From Limnobacter parvus (GTDB lineage Bacteria; Pseudomonadota; Gammaproteobacteria; Burkholderiales; Burkholderiaceae_B): a stretch of 64,000 nt of DNA. The DNA lies in assembly GCF_024623725.1 (NCBI RefSeq), contig NZ_JANKHG010000017.1:597265-661264 (forward strand). The letters are read 5' to 3'. Positions 17,132 to 31,153 of the stretch are shown piece by piece. Within the stretch, counting starts at the first letter, position 1. Every line of letters begins with the position of its first letter. The notes under the pieces were generated by a model that saw only the letters and a program-made list of their open reading frames with translations, was not told where the DNA came from and made no database searches. Made by a program: the position numbers and the translations under genes.

Positions 17132-19741
17132 TTGGACATAAGTTCAAACCCCTCGGAATCGCGTATTTCTTCAGACAATTTGAACGAGCTTAAACTTCGT
17201 ATCAAGGGTGAGATGAAGGCACAAGCGCATCACTGGCTCAGTCCGTTCAATTCTGACACGCCAGCGGATGCAATCGAAACTGCCTTGAAAATTCGTTGCA
17301 AGTGCGTCGACAACGCGCTTTTATCTCTGTGGAATGCCCTAGAAATGCCCTTAACTTATTGCCTGGTGGCGGTGGGTGGATACGGCAGGGGTGAATTGTT
17401 TCCGTTTTCAGATGTTGATGTGTTAATCCTGATCCATGGGGAACCTGACGAATCAAACACGGAAAAACTCGAAAATTTTTGCGGTTCAGGTTGGGACATT
17501 GGTCTGGAAATTGGGCACAGTGTTCGTACGCTGGAGCAGTGCATCGAAGAAGCCAGCAAAGACATCACGGTTCAAACTGCCTTGGTGGAGTCCCGGCTTC
17601 TTGCTGGTACGGCCAAAGTTTTTAGCGACTTGACGTCTAGACTCAAAAAGTCACTTGATGTAAAAACTTTTTTTCGCAAGAAGACGCTTGAACTGCGTCA
17701 GCGACATGCCAAATTTCAAGAAACCCCTTACAGCCTGGAACCCAACTGCAAGGAAAGCCCAGGTGGTCTTCGGGATCTGCACGTGATTTCATGGGTGTGC
17801 TTAGCGGCTGATTTGGGAAACAGCTGGGCAGAGATGGCAAAACAAGGCTTGATTACCCCTTTCGAAGCGGCGAAGCTTAGAAACAATGAGCGCACATTAA
17901 AAAAAATTCGCTATCAACTGCACGTAACCACGGGCCGCAGGGAAGACCGTTTGGTTTATGACGTGCAAACGCAGTTGGCTGAATCACTAGGTTACAAGCC
18001 CACCGCGGCAAAGCGCTCGAGCGAACAGCTGATGCAGCAGTACTACCTGGCTGCCAAGGCAGTGATGCAGCTAAATACGATTCTGCTGCAAAACATCGAA
18101 CTGTCGATTTTCGGTTCGAACGCGCAACCTATCGCGATCGATGATGAATTTCAGGAAACAGATTCGCTGCTCGACATTCGGGATGACAACGTTTTTGCGA
18201 AAAACCCCTCGGCGATGCTTCGTGCATTTATCGTGATGCAGCAAAACCCGCGCCTGAAGGGCATGAGCGCGCGCATGTTACGTCAGCTTTGGCACAACCG
18301 GGTGAAAATTAACAGCGAATTTCGGAAGGACCCAGTTAACAAAGCATTGTTCATTGAGTTTTTTAAGCAGCCGCAGGGCATTGTGCATGAATTGCGGCGC
18401 ATGAATGAAACCAGTGTGTTGGGGCGATACTTGCCTGCCTTTCGCAAAATTGTTGGGCAGATGCAGCATGACCTGTTTCATGTGTACACGGTTGATCAGC
18501 ATATTTTGACTGTGGTTCGCAACTTGCGCCGCTTCACAATGGCAGAGCATGCGCATGAATATCCCTACTGTAGCCAGTTGATGGCCAATTTCGATGACCA
18601 TTGGCTGTTGTACATTGCGGCCCTATTTCATGACGTGGCCAAAGGCCGTGGTGGTGACCACAGCATTTTGGGTGAAGTGGACGCGAGAAAGTTTTGTAAA
18701 GAACATGGTCTGAACGAAGAAAACACCGATCTGGTGGCCTTTTTGGTGAAGCATCACCTGACCATGTCGAACACGGCACAGAAAAAAGACCTTTCTGATG
18801 TGCAGGTGTTGAAGGAATTTGCCGCCTTGGTGCAAACGCCGCGAAATCTGACCGCTTTGTATTTGTTGACTGTGGCCGACATTCGCGGCACCAGCCCCAA
18901 GGTGTGGAATGCATGGAAGGGTAAGCTGCTAGAGGACTTATATCGCTTGACTTTGAAATACCTGGGTGGTGAAGCGCCGAACCGCAGGCAGATGCTGGCC
19001 GAACAGCAGGCTGAAGCGCGGCGCATTTTGCGTTTGTACGCGCTTTCAGACGATGTTCAAGACAAATTGTGGGCACAGCTTGATGTGTCGTATTTTCTAC
19101 GCCAAGGCCCCAGTGACATTGCATGGCACACCCGCCACCTGTATTGGCGCGTGGACACAGAACAACCGATCGTAAAGGCGCGCTTGTCGCCCATCGGTGA
19201 AGGCCTTGAATTGTTGGTGTACACCCGCGATGAAATGGATTTGTTTGCCCGGATTTGCGGCTATTTTGACTCCAAGAACCTTAGTATTCTTGATGCGAAA
19301 ATTCACACGACTTCACATGGATACGCGCTGGATTCGTTCTTGATTCAACATGAAAGCAACACCGAGTTTTACAGGGAAACACTCTCGCTTCTGGAAGCTG
19401 AACTGCAAGATAGGCTGGTGAAGCGCCTACCACTTGAACCGCCTGTGTTTGGGCGCATGTCGAGGCAGTCCCGCCACTTCCCGATTCGGCCTAATGTGGA
19501 TTTGAAGCCAGATGAAAAGGGCAATCAGTATTTGCTAACTGTTTCTGCAACAGACAGAACAGGCTTGCTGTATTCAATTACTCGATTGTTGGCACAGTAC
19601 AAAGTCAACGTTCAAACCGCGAAAATCATGACCCTGGGCGAGCGCGCAGAAGATTCATTTTTGTTGTACGGACAATCGCTGAATTCGCAAAAGCTGCAAA
19701 TTCAGTTGGAAACAGACCTTCTGGAATTGTTGTCAATTTAA
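17132..19741 (+). CDS. glnD: Bifunctional P-II uridylyltransferase/uridylyl-removing enzyme
   Basis: An 869-residue nitrogen sensor. The nucleotidyltransferase domain has GGYGRGELFPFSDVDVLIL (about residues 77-95), the HD domain ALFHDVAKGRGGDHS holds the uridylyl-removing site, and two ACT domains at the C-terminus sense glutamine. It modifies Tyr51 of P-II, encoded at 51336. The TTG start one base after map is chosen because family members begin with a similar helix (LKLRIKGEMK); an ATG at 17213 with a good AAGGGTGAG site is the alternative. Confidence 0.95.
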   Translation: MDISSNPSESRISSDNLNELKLRIKGEMKAQAHHWLSPFNSDTPADAIETALKIRCKCVDNALLSLWNALEMPLTYCLVAVGGYGRGELFPFSDVDVLILIHGEPDESNTEKLENFCGSGWDIGLEIGHSVRTLEQCIEEASKDITVQTALVESRLLAGTAKVFSDLTSRLKKSLDVKTFFRKKTLELRQRHAKFQETPYSLEPNCKESPGGLRDLHVISWVCLAADLGNSWAEMAKQGLITPFEAAKLRNNERTLKKIRYQLHVTTGRREDRLVYDVQTQLAESLGYKPTAAKRSSEQLMQQYYLAAKAVMQLNTILLQNIELSIFGSNAQPIAIDDEFQETDSLLDIRDDNVFAKNPSAMLRAFIVMQQNPRLKGMSARMLRQLWHNRVKINSEFRKDPVNKALFIEFFKQPQGIVHELRRMNETSVLGRYLPAFRKIVGQMQHDLFHVYTVDQHILTVVRNLRRFTMAEHAHEYPYCSQLMANFDDHWLLYIAALFHDVAKGRGGDHSILGEVDARKFCKEHGLNEENTDLVAFLVKHHLTMSNTAQKKDLSDVQVLKEFAALVQTPRNLTALYLLTVADIRGTSPKVWNAWKGKLLEDLYRLTLKYLGGEAPNRRQMLAEQQAEARRILRLYALSDDVQDKLWAQLDVSYFLRQGPSDIAWHTRHLYWRVDTEQPIVKARLSPIGEGLELLVYTRDEMDLFARICGYFDSKNLSILDAKIHTTSHGYALDSFLIQHESNTEFYRETLSLLEAELQDRLVKRLPLEPPVFGRMSRQSRHFPIRPNVDLKPDEKGNQYLLTVSATDRTGLLYSITRLLAQYKVNVQTAKIMTLGERAEDSFLLYGQSLNSQKLQIQLETDLLELLSI

Positions 19742-19760
19742 GTAGGTCAGAACATTCAAA

Positions 19761-20507
19761 TTATTCGTCGTGAAGCTGCACCATGGACTTGATAATTCCC
19801 ATGACGCGGGCCATGCCCTCATGCACCGTTTTGCTGATCTGCGCATGGGAAATTGCATGCGCACTTTCACCCACGCCAGCGGCCTGATTCACCACCAAAG
19901 CCAAATGCGCGTAGGGAATTTCAAGTTCCCGTGCCAGTGCCGCCTCGGGCATGCCGGTCATGCCCACAATGTCGGCACCGTCGCGCGCCAAGCGTTTAAC
20001 CTCAGCGGCAGTTTCAAGTCGCGGACCTTGGGTGCATGCATAACAACCGCCCTGCACCACCTGCTCACCCACTGCATCGGCGGCCAAGCACAATGAGGAA
20101 CGTAATGCTTGGTCATATGGCCAGGTGAAATCGATGTGTTGCACTGCCTGACTGTCGCCCTCAAAGAAAGTGGCTTCGCGACCGTGGGTGTAATCCAGAA
20201 TTTGATCTGGTACCACCAGTTGCCCTGGCTTTAGGTCTGGCCGAATGCCGCCCACGGACGCCACCGACAATATGCCATCAATGTTCAACTGCGACAGGGC
20301 CCACAGATTCGCCCGATAGTTGATTTCATGCGGTGCAATGGTGTGACCATAGCCGTGCCTCGCCAGAAATACAATCTCGTGGCCTGCCAGCATACCAATG
20401 GTCAGCGCACCCGATGGTTCACCATAGGGAGTGCGTTGCACTTTGCGCTTAACGACTTCAAAGCCCGGCAGCTGGCTTAAGCCGCTACCACCCAACACTG
20501 CATACAT
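19761..20507 (-). CDS. S-methyl-5'-thioinosine / 5'-methylthioadenosine phosphorylase
   Basis: A 248-residue purine nucleoside phosphorylase of the MTAP/PNP family. YAVLGGSGLSQLPG at the N-terminus, ARHGYGHTIAPHEINYRANLW for phosphate and ribose binding and VGMTGMPEAALARELEIPY near the base site are all present. The closest characterised relative I recall is the methylthioinosine phosphorylase of Pseudomonas, acting in recycling of the polyamine by-product MTA after deamination. Base preference needs assay. It follows galU by 3 bases. Confidence 0.85.
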   Translation of the reverse strand: MYAVLGGSGLSQLPGFEVVKRKVQRTPYGEPSGALTIGMLAGHEIVFLARHGYGHTIAPHEINYRANLWALSQLNIDGILSVASVGGIRPDLKPGQLVVPDQILDYTHGREATFFEGDSQAVQHIDFTWPYDQALRSSLCLAADAVGEQVVQGGCYACTQGPRLETAAEVKRLARDGADIVGMTGMPEAALARELEIPYAHLALVVNQAAGVGESAHAISHAQISKTVHEGMARVMGIIKSMVQLHDE

Positions 20508-20510
20508 CGA

Positions 20511-21386
20511 TTAGTTCCTGTTTTTTAGGTATTCGGAAAACTCAGCAGATACTTCGTGATGTTTCAAGCCCAACTCTACTGTGGCTTTCAAGTAACCAAT
20601 TTTCGAGCCACAATCAAAACGTGTTCCGTTGAAGCGATAAGCAAGCACTGGCTGATCTTCCAGCAAAGAAGCGATGCCATCCGTCAACTGAATTTCTCCG
20701 CCGGCACCTTTTCCTGTTTTGCGAATGTGATCAAAAATTTGCGAGTTCAAAACATATCGTCCAACAACAGCGAGGTTAGTCGGTGCGTCTTTGGGATCCG
20801 GTTTTTCGACAATCGCATTCACGCGTTCAGAGCGGTTGTTCCATGGGGTACTTGAAACGATACCGTAAGACTTTGTTTCCTCGGGCAGAACTTCCTGCAC
20901 CGCCAGCACGCTGGCATGCTCACGCTCGAACACTTTCACCATTTGATGCGTAACAGAGGGCGTGCCCTTGTCAACGTCCATCAAGTCATCCGCCAACAAC
21001 ACGGCGAAGGGTTCTGGACCTACAACAGGTTCTGCGCACAGCACAGCATGCCCTAAACCCAAGGGCTCCATTTGGCGAATGTAAATACAGTTTACATGGC
21101 TTGGAACTATGTTCTTTACCAGTTCAAGCAATGCTGTTTTTCCACGTGCCTGAAGCTCGGCTTCAAGTTCGTAGGCTTTGTCAAAGTGGTCTTCAATGGC
21201 GCGCTTGCTGCGGCCTGTGATGAACACCAGCTCTGTCAAACCAGCCTCAAGCGCTTCTTCAACTGCATATTGAATCAGCGGTTTGTCGACCACCGGCATC
21301 ATTTCTTTGGGACTGGCTTTGGTCGCTGGCAAAAACCGGGTGCCCATACCGGCCACTGGGAATACTGCTTTTCTAACACGTGTCAT
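20511..21386 (-). CDS. galU: UTP-glucose-1-phosphate uridylyltransferase
   Basis: A 291-residue nucleotidyltransferase making UDP-glucose for polysaccharides and lipopolysaccharide. The N-terminal [20 protein letters not shown] is the nucleotide-binding motif, and [21 protein letters not shown] and [20 protein letters not shown] are family signatures. Standard length. It lies between ligA and the phosphorylase gene. Confidence 0.97.
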   Translation of the reverse strand: MTRVRKAVFPVAGMGTRFLPATKASPKEMMPVVDKPLIQYAVEEALEAGLTELVFITGRSKRAIEDHFDKAYELEAELQARGKTALLELVKNIVPSHVNCIYIRQMEPLGLGHAVLCAEPVVGPEPFAVLLADDLMDVDKGTPSVTHQMVKVFEREHASVLAVQEVLPEETKSYGIVSSTPWNNRSERVNAIVEKPDPKDAPTNLAVVGRYVLNSQIFDHIRKTGKGAGGEIQLTDGIASLLEDQPVLAYRFNGTRFDCGSKIGYLKATVELGLKHHEVSAEFSEYLKNRN

Positions 21387-21431
21387 GATGATTTACCCAA
21401 TAGAAAAATAATTAATTAGTTCGAGCGATAA

Positions 21432-24612
<3,181 letters not shown>

Positions 24613-24616
<4 letters not shown>

Positions 24617-27600
24617 ACTGTTTCCGTTGCCATTTTTTCTGCAGCAGCCAAGTCAACAGCCACGATTCGGGAAACACCTTTTTCCTGCATCGTAACGCCT
24701 ATTAGCTGCTGGGCCATTTCCATGGCGATCTTGTTGTGGGAGATGAACAAAAACTGGGTTTGTTCAGACATTTGTTTCACCAGACGCGTGAAGCGTTCGG
24801 TGTTTGCGTCGTCCAGCGGTGCATCCACTTCGTCGAGCAAGCAGAACGGCGCCGGGTTCAATTCAAAAATTGCGAAGACCAAAGCAGTGGCTGTAAGCGC
24901 CTTTTCACCACCCGACAACAAATGAATGGTGCCGTTTTTCTTACCTGGAGGCTGAGCAAACACCTGCACGCCAGCGTCCAGAATTTCGTCGCCTGTCATC
25001 ACCAAACGTGCCTCGCCGCCACCGAACAGTTTTGGGAACAAACGTGAGAAGTGACCATTTACCACACCGAAAGTTTCAGACAACAAGTCGCGAGTTTCTT
25101 TGTCAATTTTGCGGATTGCATCTTCCAGGGTTTCCATCGCTTCAATCAAATCGCCAGCCTGTTGGTCCAGGAAAGACTTTCTTTCCGTGGCCGCAGCCAG
25201 TTCATCGAGTGCAGCCAGGTTCACCGCCCCCAATTCCTGCATGCTGTTGGTCAGGCGGGTAACTTCCGCCTGCAACACAGACGCCTTGGGCGGCACCTCC
25301 AAGGCAACGAGTTGCGCACTTAATTCGTTTACATCGGCATGAACTTCATCCAACAAATTTTTGTATTGTTCAATGGTCAACTCGGCAGCCTGAATTTTTA
25401 GCGCCCAATCTTGCACTGCATCACGCAGCGGGTCGGCCAGCTTGTCGCTTTCTTTCTCGGTGCGCTCAAGCTCGGAAACCTTGCTCATGATCTGTTCAAG
25501 TGCATCGCGCGATACAGCGACTTTTTCCTCGGCCACCACGCGTTCTTCAAGCGCAGCTTGAAGCGATTCCTGACCTTCAATTTCAGAAAGCCCTTCAAGT
25601 TCAGCCAAGGCAAGTTGCTTGCGCTGCTGGATTTGTTGAATTTGGCTGCTTGCAAATGCAATGTCGCGTTCGCATTCACGCTGGCGCGATTCCTGATTGC
25701 GAATGTTGAATTCGGCGTCCTGTTTTTTGCGCAAGGCATTTTGAACCTGCGCCTGCTTGTCGCGAAGCACCTGCTCTGCCTCGGTTACCCGGTCTTTCTG
25801 GCTTTCCAGTGCATCGCTGGCCACGGCCAGTTGCTCGTCAAGTTCTGCGTATTTGTCTTCGGATTCCAACAAAATAGCGCGCTGTTCTTCCAGCTCGCTT
25901 TGCAGCAAGGCCACATCCAGCCCAATTTGCTCACGGCGGCTGTCTGCCCTGCTTTGCTGTTCTTGCAAACGGATTAACTGCACCTGGGCTTCATGAAGGC
26001 GTTTGGTCAGGCTTTCCACCAGGTTGCGGGCCTGAACCACATTGGCTTTCATCTCGCCGGTACGAAGTTGAAGCTGATCGCGTTTGGCCATGGACTCGTT
26101 TTTCAACATGTCGAGCGCTCGAACTTCGGTGCGCAGTGCGTCGATTTGTTGCTGGCGTTCGAGCCTGCCGCTTTGCGCGTTGTCAGCCGCGTAAAACGAC
26201 ACGCCCGTGGAACTAACACAATGCCCCTGGGGTGTGAAAACTCGTTGGCCCGGATTTAAGCTTTTGCGTTTGGAAAGCGCAGCCTGCAAATCTGGGGCCA
26301 TCAAATAGCCGGCCAGAAGCTGCGCCAATGACTGTTGGGTGGCTGAGTCTGAACTGCGCACAAGGCTGGCCAGATCTTCAGGACCAACAGGCAAATTGGT
26401 GTTGGCAGGCGAAGACTCCATAAACGCAACGCGCGCAGGTGGTGGCTGTTTGGCGAACCCTTCAACCATGTCCAGTGTACGAACCTGAAAGCTGTCCAGC
26501 GACTCACGCAGGGCCGATTCCAGCGCCCTTTCCCAGCCGCGCTCTACTTGGAGCTTGCCCAAGAGGCGCGGGGTTTCACCCAGGCCACTGGATTCAACCC
26601 ACGGCTTCAGTTCTGCGCTTTCCGCCAGTTGATCATTCAGGTTTTCGAGCGCCTGCAATTGCGCTTGCGCATTGGCATGCTTGTCGCGCTCCGAGTTGAA
26701 GGCCACTTGAACATGATCAAGTTCACTGTTGCTGTTGGCCAACTTGCTTTCCAGCTCATTGAATTGCGTTGCACTTTGAGCAAGTTCGGCTTCAAGGGAA
26801 AGGACGCGAGCTTGGACCTCGTCAAGATCATGCACAGAGGGCGCCGCAATTTGCTGTTTTTCGCTCTCAAGCCGGTCAAGTTTTACTTGAATCGTGGTTT
26901 CAGCACGGCTTGCAGATTCTTGCTGCGATGAGATTTGGCTCAAAGACTGCTGAATCTGCATGACGCCAGCGCGCTTCTGATCAACAGCTGACCTTGCCGC
27001 CTGCAAAGCCTGCTCAACCGGCTCAACTGCCAGCTCGGCTTCTTCCAGTGCAATAATTCGTTCTTCAAGTTCGGCCTGTTGTTCTTCGCTCGAGCCACTA
27101 ATTTCTTCAAGACGGGCCTTGGCGTCTTCTTCACGCACGGTCCAGTTTTGAATTTCAAGTTCAAGTTCAGCCACGCGCGCACCCAGGCGGGCGCGCGATT
27201 CGGCCATTACCCGCAAATCAGCTTCAAGGCGACTAACCTGACGGTTGGCTTCAATCCATTGGGTTTGATCATTTTCCAATTGCTGCTGGGCATCCACCTG
27301 CTTTTCTCGCACAGCGAAAAGCTCAGTTTGCGTGCTGATCGACTTGCTTTGAATGGCTTCCAGATCGGCTTTGGCCCGTTCAAGTTTGGCTTGACCAGTG
27401 TTTTTCTGTTCCAGCGCTTCGGTGTACCGAATAATCCAGAGCAGACGTTGTTTGGTATTTTTCGCTTCTTCCAGTTCCTTGAAATGGCGTGCCACGGTGG
27501 CTTGCTGTTCAAGGCGCTCTATCTGGCTGGTTAGCTCGCGCAATATATCTTCAATTCGGGTCAGGTTGTCGCGGGTATCGGCCAAGCGATTGCCCGTTTC

Positions 27601-28134
27601 GCGGCGGCGCTCTTTGTATTTCGACACCCCGGCGGCTTCTTCGAGGAAAATGCGCAGTTCCTCGGGGCGGGCTTCAATAATTCGGGCGATCATACCCTGC
27701 CCAATGATGGCGTAAGCGCGGGGACCCAAGCCAGTGCCCAGGAAAATGTCTTGAACGTCTCGACGGCGAACCGCCTGCTGGTTAATGTAATAGGTTGATG
27801 CACCGTCGCGTGTCAGCACGCGTTTCACGGAAATTTCGGAATATTGGTTCCAACTGCCACCTGCCCGGCCTTCGGCGTTGTCGAACACCAGTTCCACGCT
27901 GGCACGAGATGCTGCCTTGCGGTTGGTAGAGCCGTTGAAAATAACGTCCTGCATGGACTCGCCACGCAACTCCGACGCTTTGGATTCACCCAACACCCAA
28001 CGCACAGCGTCGATGATGTTCGATTTTCCGCAGCCGTTCGGACCCACCACCCCAACCAGATTACTGGGCACGGCGAAGGACGTCGGTTCAACAAATGACT
28101 TAAAGCCAGCTAAACGAATGTGAGTTAATCGCAC
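24613..28134 (-). CDS. smc: Chromosome segregation protein SMC
   Basis: An 1173-residue condensin ATPase. Walker A (GVVGPNGCGKSNIIDAVRWV) is at the N-terminus; two long coiled coils flank a hinge near residues 500-650; the ABC signature LSGGEKALTATALVFAIF and Walker B PFCLLDEVDAPLDD are at the C-terminus. The start is GTG at 28134; no ATG lies near. It heads the smc-zipA-ligA unit and is transcribed divergently from queF. Confidence 0.96.
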
Positions 28135-28206
28135 GATGAGGTGGAAATGAGACCAATAGAACGAATAAAAACTTCAACCCACGGGAACTTGAAAACCCGC
28201 TGACCT

Positions 28207-28226
28207 TATAATAGCAAAGCCTTTGC
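28207..28226 (+). promoter_or_regulatory. -10 element and palindrome at the presumed queF transcription start
   Basis: A perfect TATAAT (28207-28212) is followed at once by a 13-base palindrome GCAAAG-C-CTTTGC (28214-28226), where transcription would begin. No well-spaced -35 hexamer is visible (TTGAAA at 28189 is only 12 bases away). Operator function is inference. Confidence 0.45.
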
Positions 28227-28242
28227 GCTTTACGCCGGGCAC

Positions 28243-28261
28243 CCTGCCCTTAGTTGGCAGG
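28243..28261 (+). other. Stem-loop in the queF leader
   Basis: CCTGCC and GGCAGG form a 6-base-pair stem around a 7-base loop, about 58 bases before the queF start codon. The leader does not show the conserved bases of a preQ1-I riboswitch. Function unknown. Confidence 0.4.
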
Positions 28262-28318
28262 ATGATTGATTTGTTTAACGCCACACGGCTTTGTGCCCTG
28301 AAGGCCCACGAGAGAAGC

Positions 28319-28738
28319 ATGAGCAACAAACCCAGCCGAGATTTACAAACTTTCCCGAACCCAAACCCGGACCGGCCCTACCACGTTCACATCGAAGTGC
28401 CTGAATTTACATGCCTTTGTCCGTTGACTGGCCAACCCGACTTTGCCACTTTGGTGATCGACTACCTGCCCAACCAAAAAAATGTTGAGCTGAAAAGCCT
28501 GAAAATGTACATGTGGAGCTACCGCGAGGAAGGTGCATTCCATGAAGCGGTAACCAACAAGATTCTGGACGACCTGGTGGCCGCAACCGACCCTCGGTAC
28601 ATGAAACTGACCGCAAAATGGTATGTGCGCGGCGGCGTTTACACCACAGTGGTGGCAGAGCACCGCCATGCCAGCTTTCAGCCCTTGCCCAAAGTTGAAC
28701 TTGATTCCATTTTAACCATGAACCCTACTCGTGGCTAA
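28319..28738 (+). CDS. queF: NADPH-dependent 7-cyano-7-deazaguanine reductase
   Basis: A 139-residue single-domain QueF that reduces preQ0 to preQ1 in queuosine synthesis. The active-site segment [12 protein letters not shown] holds nucleophile Cys34 and Asp41, and the NADPH/QueF motif [20 protein letters not shown] is complete. The ATG at 28319 gives the short YkvM-type protein; the open frame upstream lacks homology and overlaps the presumed promoter. It overlaps dapC by 8 bases. Confidence 0.95.
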   Translation: MSNKPSRDLQTFPNPNPDRPYHVHIEVPEFTCLCPLTGQPDFATLVIDYLPNQKNVELKSLKMYMWSYREEGAFHEAVTNKILDDLVAATDPRYMKLTAKWYVRGGVYTTVVAEHRHASFQPLPKVELDSILTMNPTRG

Positions 28739-29936
28739 TGCAGCAATTTCGGTGAACGCATTGAAAAATCTAGACAAACTTCAGCCATACCCGTTCGAAC
28801 GTCTACGTGCCCTGTACACAGGGGTGCAACACAAAGGTGGGCTTGCGCACGTAAATTTGTCGATTGGCGAGCCCAAGCACCCTACTCCTGAGTTGATCAA
28901 GCAAGCCTTGATTGATAATCTGGATGGATTGTCGGTTTACCCCGGCACGCAGGGCCTGCCTGTGTTGCGCAAGGCCATTTCCGACTGGATATTGCGCCGC
29001 TTCGACGCACTTGTTGATCCAGAAACGCAGGTGTTGCCCATTTTGGGTTCTCGGGAAGCGCTGTTTTCATTCGCACAAGTGGTGCTGGACGGATGTGAGG
29101 CTGGCAGCCATGTGGCCTTTCCCAACCCGTTTTACCAAATTTATGAAGGTGCAACGTTTCTGGGGGGTGCCTGTCCGGTATTTGTGAACATTGACCCTGA
29201 AACAGGCTTGTCGAATTTTCACGCGCTTGGCCCGGATGTGTTGGCCAAAACCAAATTAATGTATGTGTGCTCGCCGAACAACCCCACTGGTGCGGTGTAT
29301 ACGCTGGAAGACTGGCAAAAGCTGTTTGATCTGGCCGATGAATACAACATCGTGATTGCATCGGATGAGTGTTATTCAGAAATTTATCTAGATGGAACCG
29401 CGGCCCCAATTGGTGGACTGGAAGCAGCCAGCCGCCTTGGCCGGTCCAGTTACACTAATCTGATTGTGTTCTCGAGTCTTTCAAAACGGTCAAACGCGCC
29501 AGGTTTGCGTTCGGGCTATGTGGCGGGCGATGCCAATTTAATCAAGGCGTTCCTGCGTTACCGCACCTACCATGGCTCGGCGATGTCCACCACCATCCAG
29601 ATGGCCAGTGTGGCCGCATGGAACGACGAAGAACATGTGGCCGAAAACCGCCGCTTGTACACTGAAAAATTCAAAGCATTTAGCGCCATTCTGGAAAGCA
29701 AGCTACAGCTGCGTATTCCACCTGCAGGCTTTTACTTTTGGGCCGATGTGGGCCAAAGCGATACGGCATTTGCAAAAACGCTGTTTGAGCAAGCGCATGT
29801 TACCCTGTTGCCCGGAAGCTTTTTGGGTCGCGAAGTGAACGGTTACAACCCAGGCGCAAACCATGTGCGAATCGCCTTGGTTGCAAGCCTTGATGAGTGC
29901 AACGAAGCCGCCAATCGAATCGCAAAACAAATTTAA
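28731..29936 (+). CDS. dapC: Succinyldiaminopimelate aminotransferase
   Basis: A 401-residue class I/II aminotransferase for the succinylase branch of lysine and diaminopimelate synthesis. [10 protein letters not shown] and the PLP lysine Lys252 in [16 protein letters not shown] are visible, with the [10 protein letters not shown] cofactor-binding stretch before it. It starts with GTG inside the queF end. The following dapD makes its substrate one step earlier, which supports the specificity. Confidence 0.92.
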   Translation: MANAAISVNALKNLDKLQPYPFERLRALYTGVQHKGGLAHVNLSIGEPKHPTPELIKQALIDNLDGLSVYPGTQGLPVLRKAISDWILRRFDALVDPETQVLPILGSREALFSFAQVVLDGCEAGSHVAFPNPFYQIYEGATFLGGACPVFVNIDPETGLSNFHALGPDVLAKTKLMYVCSPNNPTGAVYTLEDWQKLFDLADEYNIVIASDECYSEIYLDGTAAPIGGLEAASRLGRSSYTNLIVFSSLSKRSNAPGLRSGYVAGDANLIKAFLRYRTYHGSAMSTTIQMASVAAWNDEEHVAENRRLYTEKFKAFSAILESKLQLRIPPAGFYFWADVGQSDTAFAKTLFEQAHVTLLPGSFLGREVNGYNPGANHVRIALVASLDECNEAANRIAKQI

Positions 29937-29962
29937 AACATACCCTGACACAGGAAATAACC

Positions 29963-30793
29963 ATGACAACAAATCATCAAACCATTATCGAAGCCGCATG
30001 GGAAAACCGTGCAGAGATTTCACCATCGTCTGCACCGGTTGACGTGCGCGCTGCCGTGGGCGACGTGCTTGAGAAACTGAATACTGGCGAGTTGCGCGTG
30101 TGTTCCAAAGAAGGTGGCGACTGGGTTACCCACCAGTGGATTAAAAAAGCGGTGCTGCTTTCTTTCCGCCTTGAAGACAACAAGCCCATGGCTGCGGGCG
30201 GATTTACGCAGTTTTACGACAAAGTGCCCACCAAGTTTGTGGATTACACCGAAGAAGACTTCAAGAAAGGCGGTTTCCGAGTGGTGCCCCCAGCAGTGGC
30301 CCGCCGCGGAAGCTTCATCGCCAAGAATGTGGTATTGATGCCCAGCTACGTGAACATCGGCGCCTATGTCGATGAAGGCACCATGGTCGACACTTGGGCC
30401 ACAGTGGGTTCATGCGCACAGATTGGTAAAAACGTGCACTTGAGCGGTGGCGTGGGCATCGGTGGCGTATTGGAACCCCTGCAAGCCAACCCTACCATCA
30501 TTGAAGACAACTGCTTTATTGGCGCACGTTCCGAAGTGGTGGAAGGCGTGATTGTGGAAGAAAACTCTGTCATTTCCATGGGCGTGTATTTGGGCCAAAG
30601 TACCAAAATTTTCAACCGCGAAACCGGTGAAGTCACTTACGGTCGAATCCCAGCTGGTTCAGTGGTGGTAAGTGGTTCACTGCCAAGTGCCTGTGGAAAA
30701 TACAGCCTGTACTGCGCAGTAATTGTGAAGCGTGTTGATGCGAAAACCCGTGCCAAAACCGGTATCAATGAATTGCTGCGCAACGCAGAATAA
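29963..30793 (+). CDS. dapD: 2,3,4,5-tetrahydropyridine-2,6-dicarboxylate N-succinyltransferase
   Basis: A 276-residue trimeric left-handed beta-helix enzyme that succinylates tetrahydrodipicolinate. Hexapeptide repeats cover about residues 110-245, with [20 protein letters not shown] and [20 protein letters not shown] as family signatures. The ATG at 29963 has an AGGAA site 8-9 bases upstream. An unusually close stop-start link (15 bases) leads to the next gene. Confidence 0.97.
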   Translation: MTTNHQTIIEAAWENRAEISPSSAPVDVRAAVGDVLEKLNTGELRVCSKEGGDWVTHQWIKKAVLLSFRLEDNKPMAAGGFTQFYDKVPTKFVDYTEEDFKKGGFRVVPPAVARRGSFIAKNVVLMPSYVNIGAYVDEGTMVDTWATVGSCAQIGKNVHLSGGVGIGGVLEPLQANPTIIEDNCFIGARSEVVEGVIVEENSVISMGVYLGQSTKIFNRETGEVTYGRIPAGSVVVSGSLPSACGKYSLYCAVIVKRVDAKTRAKTGINELLRNAE

Positions 30794-30808
30794 GGAGCCC
30801 CCATCAGA

Positions 30809-31153
30809 ATGACTGCCAAGGTGTACGGAATACCCAACTGTTCGAGTGTGAAAAAGGCGATTGCTTCCCTGAAGGAAGGCAATATTGAAGTGCTTTTTCA
30901 CGATTTCAAGAAACACGGCGTGCCAGCAGATTTGCTGGACGAATGGATTGTTGAATTCGGACTGGACATGGTTATTAACCGCAAAGGCACCACTTGGCGC
31001 GGGCTGGACGAAGGCATGCAAATCAAAGCCCTGTCACCCGAAGGTGCCAAGGCACTTCTGTTGGAATACCCCAGCATTATTAAACGCCCGGTGGTTGAGC
31101 TCAACGGTGAATTAACCATTGGGCAAACAGATTTCAGCAAAGGCAATTCATGA
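30809..31153 (+). CDS. ArsC/Spx-family reductase (YffB-like)
   Basis: A 114-residue thioredoxin-fold protein of the ArsC family. The N-terminal KVYGIPNCSSVKKA segment has a single cysteine (Cys11), as in YffB proteins, and the C-terminal IKRPVVELNG matches the family's cis-proline region. The biochemical role of these dap-linked proteins is not settled. A TAAGGAG ribosome site overlaps the dapD stop. It shares 4 bases with prmB. Confidence 0.88.
   Translation: MTAKVYGIPNCSSVKKAIASLKEGNIEVLFHDFKKHGVPADLLDEWIVEFGLDMVINRKGTTWRGLDEGMQIKALSPEGAKALLLEYPSIIKRPVVELNGELTIGQTDFSKGNS

Noticed and set aside
28213-28318. preQ1 riboswitch before queF
   Set aside because: The conserved preQ1-I bases and the A-rich tail are not seen; only a simple stem is present.
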